From Tolypothrix bouteillei VB521301 (GTDB taxonomy: Bacteria > Cyanobacteriota > Cyanobacteriia > Cyanobacteriales > Nostocaceae): a stretch of DNA of 64,000 nucleotides. The translations under genes and the position numbers were made by a program. Under the pieces are notes generated by a model. It was not told the DNA's origin, searched no databases, and saw only the letters and a list, made by a program, of their open reading frames with translations. Location of the stretch: NCBI RefSeq assembly GCF_000760695.4, contig NZ_JHEG04000001.1, positions 2,326,717-2,390,716 of the forward strand, given 5' to 3'. Of the stretch, positions 7,984 to 16,520 are shown piece by piece; position 1 is the first letter of the stretch, and each line of letters begins with the position of its first letter.

Positions 7984-9480
7984 TTAAATTTGTAATAACC
8001 GAGCAAGGGACTGTGGTAATGGAAGGACGATCGCAATTAATAAAACCATTGCAATGAGTCCTCCTATATCGCGTTTGTTATCCAAATCGCTAACATCATT
8101 GAGAGCAGGTTCATCAATCAGAGGTAAGAACAACAAAATAACTGCCCACAAGAAAAACTCTTGTTGAACTAAAGAAAGTAGCAGCAGTAACAAGCGAGCA
8201 ATTTGACCGATGACAACTGCTGTTCTTTGCCCAAATATGGCGTGAACAATGTGACCCCCATCAAGTTGTCCCACTGGCATTAAATTCAATGCCGTGACTA
8301 TCAATCCCAAAAACCCTGCAACGGCAACTGGATGCAAATCTATCGCTGATTTTGCTGTTAACTGGCTCCCTAAGGCTAATTTTGAAATTACCGCTAGTAG
8401 TATGGAGTAATTGGGATTTAGTGCATCTGGGTTCATAATCCCGGTTTTTTCTGACATCGGTACAACTTGAGAATTTGCCAAACCCCAATACAGTAAAGGT
8501 AAGGTTGCTAAAAAACCTGCTATGGGTCCTGCGATACTTACATCAAATAAAGCTTTACGATTGGGAATTGGACTCCGCATTTGAATAAATGCTCCAAAGG
8601 TTCCCAGAAAAAAAGGCATGGGGATAAAGTAAGGGAGAGTAGCACGAATTTTGTAATACCGTGCTGTGAGATAGTGACCCAATTCGTGGATACCTAGAAT
8701 AGTTATCAGCGCCACTGCATAGGGTAAACCTTTTAATAACTCAGCAGGGTTAGCTTGCCATGTTGTAGTATCGACACCAGCTATTGTGGTTCCTACTAAA
8801 GTTGTAGATAGCAACGTGACAGCTAACAGCATGGAGGCTAACACGGGTCGTGTCAGTTTTTCACTACCTGTATTGGATGTGCTTTTAGCAGATTGGGTAT
8901 TGGGAACAAGAACAAAGAAAGGTTTGCCATTGAGACCTTCTTGAAAAACGATTAAGAAGCGATCGCCAAATTGTGCTTCAATATTTGCCTTAATTCTTTG
9001 ATAGGCGTTAGTTGGTGCGGTTCTTAACTGACCGCGACAAACAACAGCCTGGGGTCGATACTCAATGTTTTGAATGTAGTATACAGACCAAGGAAAACAA
9101 TTTCGCAGTTGGGTTTCTTCCGATGGTTCAATGGGACGCACTGGCACTGGTTCTGCGATAGGATCTACATTCAATTGTAGCTCTCGGGGCTCTGAAGTTT
9201 TTTGGGTTTCTGCTTCAACCTGTGTTTCTTTCAGTGAACGACGCCCCCACTGAAATAAAATCCAGTATAATATCGGACATACAATGAGCGGCCACACCAT
9301 CAGCGCTCTTGGAGGTGGTTGCTGTCCTCCATATATTGCAGTCCAAGCAGTCCACAGGAAAGCTGGTGTCATTAAAACCAACCATAACAACCAGACAGGT
9401 GTCCTGGTAATTTTAGACACACTACGTTGAACCATTAAGTATGTAATGAGTCCCAGTAGAAGAAGAAACCAAAAAGTCAT
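7984..9480 (-). CDS. Site-2 protease family (M50) membrane metalloprotease, EGY-like
   Basis: This is a 498-residue intramembrane zinc metalloprotease. The metal-binding HELGH lies at residues 265-269 within a hydrophobic segment (ITILGIHELGHYLTARYY). The second site NLMPVGQLDGGH (~399-410) supplies the Asp ligand. Two membrane helices occur near the N-terminus (residues 1-20 and 28-50), then a soluble stretch (~80-210) containing the domain usual in the plant/cyanobacterial EGY group, then about six hydrophobic segments. S2P enzymes cleave membrane-anchored substrates such as anti-sigma factors; plant EGY homologues act in chloroplast development. It is transcribed away from the next gene at 9543, so the ~60-bp gap must hold both promoters. 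The substrate is unknown. Confidence 0.88.
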   Translation of the reverse strand: MTFWFLLLLGLITYLMVQRSVSKITRTPVWLLWLVLMTPAFLWTAWTAIYGGQQPPPRALMVWPLIVCPILYWILFQWGRRSLKETQVEAETQKTSEPRELQLNVDPIAEPVPVRPIEPSEETQLRNCFPWSVYYIQNIEYRPQAVVCRGQLRTAPTNAYQRIKANIEAQFGDRFLIVFQEGLNGKPFFVLVPNTQSAKSTSNTGSEKLTRPVLASMLLAVTLLSTTLVGTTIAGVDTTTWQANPAELLKGLPYAVALITILGIHELGHYLTARYYKIRATLPYFIPMPFFLGTFGAFIQMRSPIPNRKALFDVSIAGPIAGFLATLPLLYWGLANSQVVPMSEKTGIMNPDALNPNYSILLAVISKLALGSQLTAKSAIDLHPVAVAGFLGLIVTALNLMPVGQLDGGHIVHAIFGQRTAVVIGQIARLLLLLLSLVQQEFFLWAVILLFLPLIDEPALNDVSDLDNKRDIGGLIAMVLLIAIVLPLPQSLARLLQI

Positions 9481-9542
9481 GTTATCTTCGGTTGTTTTAA
9501 TAAAATTAAGTTAATTCTTGCTCGCGGTCAGAAAAATGACCA

Positions 9543-10337
9543 GTGGCGTATACTGTAAGTGCAATTTTTTACAACTCCTCCACAATAACAGTTTTCCTCA
9601 TGTGTCCCTTGCCTCAAGAGTCAAGCATTACAGCCAAATCACCACGAGCAATTTTCTCCAATGAAATTCCAGACCCAGGAAGTCTCGGTTCAGACCTCTC
9701 GCCAGGTACAAAAATTTTTGCATTTCCACCAAATAGAGACACATTGGGGGGGACTGCTTATTTTATTGTAAGAAACGAAGGCAATATCCTGATCGATTGT
9801 CCGGCAGTTGATACAATAAATCAGGATTTTTTACATTCCTATGGGGGTGTCAGTTATTTCTTTCTCACCCATCGAGGGGCAATTGGTAAGACAGAAGAAA
9901 TTCAGCAAATTTTTAACTGTAAGATCTTGATTCAAGAGCAAGAAGCTTATTTGTTACCAAGTTTAACAGTGACTGCTTTTGGTCGGGAATTGACCTTAGA
10001 TTCAACAGTAAAGATGATTTGGACACCCGGTCACTCTCCCGGTTCCTCCTGTCTTTACTATGGAAGCTCTAAAGGTGTGTTGTTTTCCGGTCGTCATCTT
10101 CTGCCTAACTTACAGGGCAATCCAATGCCATTACAGACTGCTAAAACCTTTCACTGGTGGCGACAAATTGAGAGTACCAAATTGCTGCTAAAAAACTTTA
10201 CAAGAGAAACACTCCACTACATTTGCCCTGGTGCCAATACTGGCTTTCTTCGGGGACAGCGCTTTATCGACAATGCCTATGAACGCCTTGCTTCTTGGGA
10301 TGGATTGGGGATTGGGGAGGTAGGAGCTAGGGGATAG
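9543..10337 (+). CDS. MBL-fold (metallo-beta-lactamase-like) protein with degenerate metal site
   Basis: This 264-residue frame opens with GTG; an in-frame ATG at 9600 (MCPLPQESSI) is a likely alternative. The fold is recognisable from NRDTLGGTAYFIVRNEGNIL-type strands, VSYFFLTHRGAIGKTEEI, WTPGHSPGSSCLYY and GVLFSGRHLLP. The usual HxHxDH zinc motif reads THRGAIGK, so two ligands and the Asp are missing. The Asp expected in the GD motif is replaced (SGRH), and the final His is absent (ICPGANTGF). Only the GHSPGS histidine is retained. The protein may therefore be a non-hydrolytic binding protein or use another chemistry. The last residues (GIGEVGARG) run into a G-rich intergenic repeat, so the original C-terminus may have been shorter. 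It converges with the protease gene that follows. Confidence 0.75.
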   Translation: MAYTVSAIFYNSSTITVFLMCPLPQESSITAKSPRAIFSNEIPDPGSLGSDLSPGTKIFAFPPNRDTLGGTAYFIVRNEGNILIDCPAVDTINQDFLHSYGGVSYFFLTHRGAIGKTEEIQQIFNCKILIQEQEAYLLPSLTVTAFGRELTLDSTVKMIWTPGHSPGSSCLYYGSSKGVLFSGRHLLPNLQGNPMPLQTAKTFHWWRQIESTKLLLKNFTRETLHYICPGANTGFLRGQRFIDNAYERLASWDGLGIGEVGARG

Positions 10338-10415
10338 GGGTTAGGGTGTAGAGATTGGAGCCTAGCGATCGATACTTCTCCCGTGTCCCCCTTGTCCCCC
10401 TTGTCCTCCTTGTCC
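10338..10415. repeat. C/T-rich tandem repeat between convergent genes
   Basis: The plus strand holds repeated CCCCCTTGT units (10381-10420) flanked by TAGGGG/CCCCTA. On the minus strand these are spaced runs of three or more G, a pattern able to form a G-quadruplex. A similar unit in the other orientation occurs at 14247-14275 (GGGGGATAAGGGGGACAAGG). Such units are dispersed in Nostocales genomes. Confidence 0.55.
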
Positions 10416-11648
10416 CTAACCCCTAGCCACTACCGCATTTTTTTTCAACAGTTGTACGGCTGCTTGATACTGAGTATCTGCTTCTGTACCAACTTGTTCG
10501 CGAGTGATGGATTCTGTAGGAATTTGCATATCGGGCTTAATTCCCAGTTTGTTGATGTCGTGATGATTGGGAGTTTCATATTTAGCGATGGTTACAGCTA
10601 AGCCAGCACCATTTGATAGCTCAAATAAGGACTGGATTAAACCTTTTCCGAAGGTAGTTTCTCCCACTAGCAGGGCGCGTTTGTTATCTTGTAATGCTCC
10701 TGCTAGAATTTCACTGGCACTCGCGGTTCCTTGATTCACTAAAACCACTAGGGGGTCATCGGTTAAAGCCGGACCAAAGGCGTCAAAACTACCCTGCACC
10801 CCTTGGCGATTTACCGTGTAGACAACGGTCCCGGAGTTCAACCACAAACGGGCTATCTCAATTCCTGCTTGTAAGAGTCCACCAGGATTATTTCTCAAAT
10901 CCAAAATGTAGGCATTAGCGCCTTTTTTTTCTAGACTAGAAATAGCGTGTGCCAACTCCATTGGAGCATTGGCATTAAACTGTGTGAGGCGAATGTAACC
11001 GATAGACGTTCCTTGGGGAGAAGTGCGTAATTCCGCAATCACAGGGTTGAGCGAAATGCGATCGCGCACTAGCTGAACTTCTAACTCTTTCCCCGCATCT
11101 CGTTCTATCAGCAGTGTAACGGCACTTCCAATTGGTCCCCGCATTCTGGTTGCTGCTTCGTCAAGGGTTAAATTCTCTGTGGAAAACCCTTCGATTTTTA
11201 GAATGCGATCGCGCGGTCTAATCCCAGCTTTTTCTGCAGGGGAACCGGATATGGGAGCGACCACTTCCAACTTACCTGTTTCGGGATTGAGAGCAATTTG
11301 CAATCCCACTCCCGTCAGTTCCCCAGAAGTATTTACCTGCAAACTGCGGTACTGTTCCGGGTTAAGAAACCGGGTAAAAGGGTCATCAAGGCTCTTAAGC
11401 ATTTTCTGAATGACCGTGTAAGCCGTTTGGTCGTCTTTTATTGGCTTTTCCAAAGCCTTCTGCCGTACCACTGCCCAGTTCTGATGATTAAACGTCTCAT
11501 CCAAGTATGTACGATTAACAATTCGCCACGCTTCTGATATCAACTTTTGTTGTTCTGTCAAAGCTGTCGCAGGTTGACAAAAGCTGCAAAAGCCCAACCA
11601 AAAAGCGACGAGGAATGACAATCCTACTCGAAAAACTTGTTTGTGCAT
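10416..11648 (-). CDS. ctpA: Carboxyl-terminal processing protease (S41)
   Basis: This is a lumenal/periplasmic serine protease of the Ctp family. Counted from the ATG at 11648 (MHKQVFRVGL) it has a signal peptide ending at ATA, a PDZ domain (~100-185; GVGLQIALNPETGKLEVVAP) and the S41 core with the Ser-Lys dyad: GTASASEI (Ser at ~310) and GKGLIQ (Lys at ~335), separated by 25 residues as in the plant D1-processing protease. The frame can be extended to an ATG at 11657 or GTG at 11669. In cyanobacteria CtpA removes the C-terminal extension of photosystem II protein D1, and a ctp gene diverging from petBD is a known arrangement. This context makes CtpA more likely than the CtpB/CtpC paralogues, though I cannot exclude them. 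Confidence 0.8.
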   Translation of the reverse strand: MHKQVFRVGLSFLVAFWLGFCSFCQPATALTEQQKLISEAWRIVNRTYLDETFNHQNWAVVRQKALEKPIKDDQTAYTVIQKMLKSLDDPFTRFLNPEQYRSLQVNTSGELTGVGLQIALNPETGKLEVVAPISGSPAEKAGIRPRDRILKIEGFSTENLTLDEAATRMRGPIGSAVTLLIERDAGKELEVQLVRDRISLNPVIAELRTSPQGTSIGYIRLTQFNANAPMELAHAISSLEKKGANAYILDLRNNPGGLLQAGIEIARLWLNSGTVVYTVNRQGVQGSFDAFGPALTDDPLVVLVNQGTASASEILAGALQDNKRALLVGETTFGKGLIQSLFELSNGAGLAVTIAKYETPNHHDINKLGIKPDMQIPTESITREQVGTEADTQYQAAVQLLKKNAVVARG

Positions 11649-11657
11649 GAACCCCAT

Positions 11658-12082
11658 ATTCACTATCACTTCAACCCAAATTGCCAGAGTTAGCTCAGCT
11701 AGTTTGCATTTGTGAAATCTATCTCTCGACTATGTTACTTTTTTTATAGAAGTGATGCATCGCTGTCATCAACCTTTCTAACCGTTAGATTCAGCACGCA
11801 GTCACTATCGCCAACCCCCAACTCTGATTTGCGTCCATCACCTGATGGTGCTTGGCAGCAGACAGAACGCAATACATTCCCTCTAGTCAGAGTGTAAAGT
11901 TTTTTTTAAACTATTAACACTATGACAATTGAAAAAGCAAACGAGGATAAATACTCGTTGCTCAAATCCCAAAGTCGGAACTAGGGGAAAAGTCTGAGCC
12001 AAGCATAGCTTATAAGCAATGTCAAGTTCAGAACTTTAATAGATTTATCAACCGCGAGTCAATTTTAGGAATTTGAGATTGT
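11658..12082. promoter_or_regulatory. Divergent ctpA / petB intergenic region
   Basis: This 425-bp stretch without a gene separates two divergent photosynthesis-related genes and must contain both promoters. The petB leader is long; a modest TAGGA lies upstream of the ATG at 12083. No hairpin or operator is obvious by eye. Confidence 0.5.
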
Positions 12083-12730
12083 ATGGCCAACGTTTACGAC
12101 TGGTTTGAGGAGCGTCTGGAAATTCAGGCGCTGGCTGACGACGTAACCAGCAAGTACGTCCCTCCCCACGTCAACATCTTCTACTGCTTGGGTGGAATCA
12201 CATTGACGTGCTTTCTCATCCAGTTTGCCACTGGATTTGCCATGACATTCTACTATAAGCCAACTGTTGCGGAAGCTTATTCTTCCGTACAGTACATCAT
12301 GAATGGTGTAAACTTCGGCTGGCTGATTCGCTCCGTCCATCGCTGGTCTGCCAGCATGATGGTGCTGATGATGATTTTGCACGTCTTCCGAGTTTACCTA
12401 ACTGGAGGCTTCAAAAAGCCCCGCGAGCTGACTTGGGTTAGTGGTGTCATCCTCGCAGTGATTACCGTTTCCTTTGGTGTGACTGGTTACTCTCTACCTT
12501 GGGACCAAGTTGGTTACTGGGCTGTGAAAATCGTTAGTGGTGTACCAGAAGCAATTCCTGTAGTTGGTACCCTCATAGCTGACCTCCTGCGTGGTGGTTC
12601 TAGCGTTGGTCAGGCTACATTGACCCGTTATTACAGCGCACACACTTTTGTGTTGCCCTGGTTGATTGCAGTCTTCATGCTGTTGCACTTCTTGATGATT
12701 CGCAAGCAAGGTATTTCGGGTCCGTTGTAA
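12083..12730 (+). CDS. petB: Cytochrome b6
   Basis: This is the membrane core of the cytochrome b6f complex, carrying electrons from plastoquinol across the thylakoid membrane. It has the standard length of 215 residues and begins [20 protein letters not shown]. It has four transmembrane helices, with the paired haem ligands His86/His100 and His187/His202 in place ([29 protein letters not shown]). Cys35, which covalently holds haem c(n), is present (IFYCLGG). The gene is followed by petD after a 260-bp spacer packed with repeats. It is highly conserved and certainly functional. Confidence 0.98.
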   Translation: MANVYDWFEERLEIQALADDVTSKYVPPHVNIFYCLGGITLTCFLIQFATGFAMTFYYKPTVAEAYSSVQYIMNGVNFGWLIRSVHRWSASMMVLMMILHVFRVYLTGGFKKPRELTWVSGVILAVITVSFGVTGYSLPWDQVGYWAVKIVSGVPEAIPVVGTLIADLLRGGSSVGQATLTRYYSAHTFVLPWLIAVFMLLHFLMIRKQGISGPL

Positions 12731-12960
12731 TTTAGCTAATGGCTAATGGCTAATAGCTAATGGCTAATGGCTAATGGCTAATGGTGAGACCAGTCCTGCA
12801 GGCGGGTTTCCCGCCCTAGGCGACTGGTGAGACCAGCCCTGCAGGCGGGTTTCCCGCCGTAGGGGACTGGCGAACCCGAAGGGCAAACCCGAAGGGCTAA
12901 TGGCTAATGGTCGATCGCACTTCTTACAATTAGCAATTAGCTATTAGCTATTAGCAATTC
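12731..12960. repeat. Nested STRR heptamers and two REP-like elements between petB and petD
   Basis: A tandem array of the heptamer TAATGGC (about 12736-12784, with one TAATAGC variant) is followed by two REP-like units (12786-12829 and 12830-12894; GCAGGCGGGTTTCCCGCC arms, ACTGG and CGAACCCGAAGG), two more TAATGGC heptamers (12897-12910) and then the inverted heptamers AATTAGC/TATTAGC (12928-12957). The direct and inverted heptamers can pair across the REP units, so the petB-petD transcript should contain a long stem crowned by two hairpins. The REP pair appears to have been inserted into a pre-existing STRR array. Confidence 0.75.
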
Positions 12961-12990
12961 ACAATTTAAGTTAGGAGAGCACATTAAAAA

Positions 12991-13473
12991 ATGGCTACAG
13001 TCAAAAAACCAGATCTCAGCGATCCAAAGTTAAGAGCCAAACTAGCACTGGGCATGGGTCACAATTACTACGGCGAACCCGCTTGGCCTAATGACTTACT
13101 TTACGTGTTCCCAGTTGTTATTATGGGATCGTTTGCTGCTATAGTGGCTTTGTCTGTACTTGACCCGGCAATGGTTGGAGAACCAGCCAATCCCTTCGCT
13201 ACACCACTGGAAATTTTGCCAGAGTGGTACTTGTATCCTGTGTTCCAGATTCTCCGTTCAGTTCCTAACAAACTTTTAGGGGTGTTGTTGATGGCTTCCG
13301 TACCCCTGGGGCTAATTCTCGTTCCTTTTATTGAGAATGTGAATAAGTTCCAAAATCCCTTCCGCCGCCCAGTAGCAACAACAGTGTTCTTAGTTGGCAC
13401 TTTGGTGACTCTGTGGTTGGGAATTGGCGCGACTTTCCCAATTGATAAGTCCTTCACTTTTGGACTATTCTAA
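12991..13473 (+). CDS. petD: Cytochrome b6f complex subunit IV
   Basis: The 160-residue partner of cytochrome b6 has three transmembrane helices. It starts [20 protein letters not shown]. The PEWY motif that lines the quinol-oxidation site is at residues 77-80 ([20 protein letters not shown]). A good ribosome site (AGGAGAG) lies a dozen bases upstream of the ATG, so translation is independent of the repeat-laden spacer. It is the expected length and complete. Confidence 0.98.
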   Translation: MATVKKPDLSDPKLRAKLALGMGHNYYGEPAWPNDLLYVFPVVIMGSFAAIVALSVLDPAMVGEPANPFATPLEILPEWYLYPVFQILRSVPNKLLGVLLMASVPLGLILVPFIENVNKFQNPFRRPVATTVFLVGTLVTLWLGIGATFPIDKSFTFGLF

Positions 13474-13693
13474 ATTAGTCGCCACATAGCACATCGATAC
13501 AGACGCCTGTGAATTTTTCAATAAGTGCAAAATATGTACTTTTGAGAAAAAGTAGCAGGCGTCCATTGTAATAAATTAGGGTGTATCATAGGATTTTTAT
13601 TTTTTGGTTGCAGCATGTAATTACAAAATCACAAATCTGGGATATACAAGAGGTACACACATTTTTAACTCATTTACGTTTAAGTCAAGGTCA

Positions 13694-14137
13694 ATGCTTA
13701 GCATAGTGCAGCAAGACCATCTGACGGTGAAGAGCGAACTCAAGCTTCTTAACCAAGTGCAGCAGTGGTTTGAGCAATTTTGTTTGCAAAACTTGCCACC
13801 GCTTGGTTGGTCAGAAAGCCAACTGTATCGCCTAAACCTGGCATTAGCAGAAGGCTTTACCAATGCCGTTCGTCACGCTCATCATTCCTTACCGCCGGAA
13901 ACAACTATAGAGATTGATGTTTCTCTATGGATGGATCGCTTGGAAATAAGAATTTGGGACCAGGGGAATCCTTTTAATCCAGATGCGATCGCAGAACCAG
14001 AACCAGGAACTCTTCAAGTAGGGGGATATGGATGGTTTCTTCTGAGGCGCTTGGCAGATAAAGTGATCTACGAACGGGGTACAGACGGAAGAAACTGCTT
14101 GCTCATCGTCAAGTACGGTCTACAGGGGCAACAATAA
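13694..14137 (+). CDS. RsbW-like anti-sigma factor/ATP-binding protein
   Basis: This is a 147-residue GHKL-fold kinase of the RsbW/SpoIIAB type. The N-box LALAEGFTNAVRHAH, the G1 box WDQGNPF and the G2-like GGYGWFLLRRLAD are present in order. I chose the ATG at 13694 (MLSIVQQDHLTVKS) because it matches the usual N-terminus; the frame extends to a TTG at 13604 with unlikely residues. Family members phosphorylate anti-sigma factor antagonists or bind sigma factors; cyanobacterial homologues work in partner-switching stress pathways. No STAS-domain or PP2C partner gene is adjacent, so the partner is encoded elsewhere. Confidence 0.8.
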   Translation: MLSIVQQDHLTVKSELKLLNQVQQWFEQFCLQNLPPLGWSESQLYRLNLALAEGFTNAVRHAHHSLPPETTIEIDVSLWMDRLEIRIWDQGNPFNPDAIAEPEPGTLQVGGYGWFLLRRLADKVIYERGTDGRNCLLIVKYGLQGQQ

Positions 14138-14301
14138 GGACAAGAAAAATCTGATGAGTAGAAAATACCTCAAAGATTTTCACGCATTGGGGGAGTGGTC
14201 TGTTGGAAGGCTTCCCTCTCTTTGCACGAATCGAGGATATAGTGGCAAGGGGGATAAGGGGGACAAGGGGAAATGAAGCAATAATAATTGATACTTGACA
14301 A

Positions 14302-15435
14302 ATGCCAAAAAACAATCATGTGTTCGTCTTTATAGAAATTTTTGAACGAGAAGGTGGCATTCAATCTTATGTAAAAGATATTTTTAGAGCGTATCAGGCG
14401 TTTAACGAACCTTATTATGCAGAAGTTTTCTTGCTGAGAGATCGTCCTAGCGACTCAAATCCCTTTGAATCGGAACGGTTAAAATTTCACTACTTTAAAT
14501 CTCAATCGCCACAACTCGAACGCCTGAAAATTTCGATAGCGTTACTCTTTTGTCTGCTAAAGTCCCGTCCCCAACATGTTTTTTGCGGTCATATTAACCT
14601 TGCTCCTCTAGTGGGTATGTTGTGCAATCCCCTGGGAATTCCCTATACGGTGATGACCCATGGCAAAGAGGTTTGGCAACCGTTACCGCCTGCAATGAAA
14701 TCTAGCCTGCAAAAAGCAGCTTGGATTTGGACAGTTAGCAATTATACACGTAAAGTGGCTTGTGCAGTCAATGATTTAGACCCCAGTAAAACGATCGTTA
14801 TGCCTTGTGCGGTGAACGGGAATCGCTTTACTCCAGGAACAAAATCCCCTGCACTGATCGAACGCTATAGTTTGACAGGAGCTAAAGTACTTATGACTGT
14901 CGCTAGGCTGTGGTCGGGGGATATATATAAAGGTGTAGATATTACTATTCAAGCATTGCCGCAGATAGCGCGTGTTTTCCCAGAAGTTAAGTATTTAGCA
15001 ATCGGTCGCGGCGATGACCAGCCAAGATTAGCACAATTAGCTCAAGATGTGGGTGTTAGCGATCGCGTTATCTTTGCTGGATTTGTGCCTACAGAAGAAT
15101 TGATAGAACACTATCGCCTCGCTGATGCCTACGTGATGCCTTCTCAAGAGGGTTTTGGCATTGTCTATTTAGAAGCCATGGCTTGTGGCGTACCCGTGCT
15201 ATCGGGTGATGATGATGGGTCTGCTGACCCATTACAAGATGGTAAACTCGGATGGCGAGTACCGCACCGCGATCCAAATGCGGTAGCGGCAGCGTGTATA
15301 GAAATACTGAAAGGAGAAGACCAGCGTTGTAACGGGCAATGGCTGCGACAGCAAGTACTTGCTCTATTTGATTTCAACGCTTTTCAAAGACGGTTGAAAG
15401 AGCAGTTAAAGTCATCAGTAACCAGTCACCGGTGA
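14302..15435 (+). CDS. Glycosyltransferase family 4 protein
   Basis: This 377-residue GT-B enzyme has an N-terminal acceptor domain (FERE-GGIQSYVKDIFRAY, the GGI motif of retaining GT4 enzymes) and a C-terminal nucleotide-sugar domain (VLMTVARLWSGDIYKGVDI, YLAIGRGDD, RVIFAGFVPTEELIEHYRLA, and the EX7E motif in SQEGFGIVYLEAMACGVPVL). It probably adds a sugar to an extracellular polysaccharide or lipid. It precedes a small membrane protein by about 90 bp and may be co-transcribed with it. The acceptor cannot be deduced. Confidence 0.85.
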   Translation: MPKNNHVFVFIEIFEREGGIQSYVKDIFRAYQAFNEPYYAEVFLLRDRPSDSNPFESERLKFHYFKSQSPQLERLKISIALLFCLLKSRPQHVFCGHINLAPLVGMLCNPLGIPYTVMTHGKEVWQPLPPAMKSSLQKAAWIWTVSNYTRKVACAVNDLDPSKTIVMPCAVNGNRFTPGTKSPALIERYSLTGAKVLMTVARLWSGDIYKGVDITIQALPQIARVFPEVKYLAIGRGDDQPRLAQLAQDVGVSDRVIFAGFVPTEELIEHYRLADAYVMPSQEGFGIVYLEAMACGVPVLSGDDDGSADPLQDGKLGWRVPHRDPNAVAAACIEILKGEDQRCNGQWLRQQVLALFDFNAFQRRLKEQLKSSVTSHR

Positions 15436-15524
15436 CAAGTAAGTAGCGGGCTTTAATTGTGCTGACTTACTTAACTAACGGAGAAACTCGCTATTCTAGA
15501 GGAAGAGCAAGACGTTTTTTTAAA

Positions 15525-15902
15525 ATGAGCCTTAAAACTTTTCAGGTCAATCTGTCTAATCTTCGCCCTTGGCTAACTTTCCTAGTCTTTATGTGGTTGC
15601 TTGCCTCGTTAGGCTTGGGCTGGTTAGTAAATTCCTTACTCATTATTGTTGGGCTACTATTGCTGGTGCCCATTCTTGCATTTTTGGGATTTCGCTTTTG
15701 GTTGCAACGTAACTTGGTAAGCGATCGCTGTCCTGTTTGTCAATATGAATTTACAGGTTTAAATAAAACTCAGTTACAGTGTCCCAACTGTGGGGAACAG
15801 TTATTGGTTCAAAACAGCCATTTTCGACGTTTTACACCAGATGGCACAATAGACGTTACAGCGACAGCAGTTGAAGTCCAAAGCCAAGTGCTCGAAGAGT
15901 AA
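15525..15902 (+). CDS. Membrane protein with C-terminal zinc ribbon
   Basis: I chose the ATG at 15525 (MSLKTFQVNL, preceded by GGAAGAG) over an in-frame GTG at 15459, giving 125 residues. Two hydrophobic helices (LTFLVFMWLLASLGLGWLV and LLIIVGLLLLVPILAFLGF) are followed by a zinc ribbon with CPVCQYEF and CPNCGEQL (four cysteines). The tail DGTIDVTATAVEVQSQVLEE is acidic. Small cyanobacterial proteins of this kind are conserved but uncharacterised. A strong hairpin follows the stop codon. Confidence 0.65.
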   Translation: MSLKTFQVNLSNLRPWLTFLVFMWLLASLGLGWLVNSLLIIVGLLLLVPILAFLGFRFWLQRNLVSDRCPVCQYEFTGLNKTQLQCPNCGEQLLVQNSHFRRFTPDGTIDVTATAVEVQSQVLEE

Positions 15903-15945
15903 TCATTTTACACAGAATAGATGAGCCAATATACAGCACCAACTT

Positions 15946-16017
15946 CAAAAACCAGGTTTTCTTGCAAATCAAGCAACTTGTAATTGCTTGAGTTTTGTTG
16001 GGAAACTGGTTTTTATC
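15946..16017 (+). terminator. Hairpin downstream of the zinc-ribbon gene
   Basis: AAAAACCAGGTTTTC (15946-15961) pairs with GAAACTGGTTTTT (16002-16014). A smaller stem CAAGCAA/TTGCTTG (15970-15991) sits inside. The outer arm ends in a T-run followed by ATC, consistent with a rho-independent terminator or a dispersed palindrome reused as one. Confidence 0.5.
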
Positions 16018-16071
16018 TTGAAGTAAATACAAAACCTTGGTGTTTTTACTTAGTTATATTTTTACCCAATC

Positions 16072-16440
16072 TTAGGTTCGATTGGGTTTGATGAACGGAT
16101 AACCTCTTGTAGCCATTCTCTGACGAAATTGTCTGGGCCAAAGTTGTTTTGCTACATCATTTGGCTCCCAATGAGCGATCGCAGTAAAAATTTTACCATT
16201 TTCGTTAAAGACAAACTCTTCAATACCTTGAAAGGTAACTTTAATACCATTATAAGAAACTGTATCAAACTGCCAGTCTATTTGTGCTTTGTTCTGATGG
16301 ATGCGCGGATTCCAAAAGCGAGTGTTAATAGATGCAAATGTATCGAACATAGCGTTGATAAAAATTCGTAGCTTTGCCTGTCCGAAATATGGCTTGCTAC
16401 CCAAACAGTCAGCTATATAAGTACAGATAGGAATTAGCAT
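16072..16440 (-). CDS. NTF2-like/SnoaL-like domain protein
   Basis: The 122-residue frame from the ATG at 16440 can be extended to TTG at 16464. The end of the sequence has the NTF2-like pattern: TRFWNPRIHQNKAQIDWQFD, then NGIKVTFQGIEEFVFNENGK and IFTAIAHWEPNDV. The first helix of the usual fold is short, so the gene may be N-terminally truncated. Such domains serve as small-molecule binding pockets or isomerases; no substrate can be assigned. Confidence 0.5.
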   Translation of the reverse strand: MLIPICTYIADCLGSKPYFGQAKLRIFINAMFDTFASINTRFWNPRIHQNKAQIDWQFDTVSYNGIKVTFQGIEEFVFNENGKIFTAIAHWEPNDVAKQLWPRQFRQRMATRGYPFIKPNRT

Positions 16441-16520
16441 TAACAAAAGTGTAAGAGCGAGCAAATTTTGGGAATCCTAAATTTAGGCAATACTTTGAAG
16501 TCTATCGAGAAGGTTACAAA

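Noticed and set aside
11712..11897. Small ORF in the ctpA-petB intergenic region
   Set aside because: No start context and no similarity to b6f-associated small subunits.
12736..12958. Possible CRISPR-like array between petB and petD
   Set aside because: The repeats are adjacent heptamers and palindromes without unique spacers of constant size, and no cas gene is present. It is an STRR/REP cluster.
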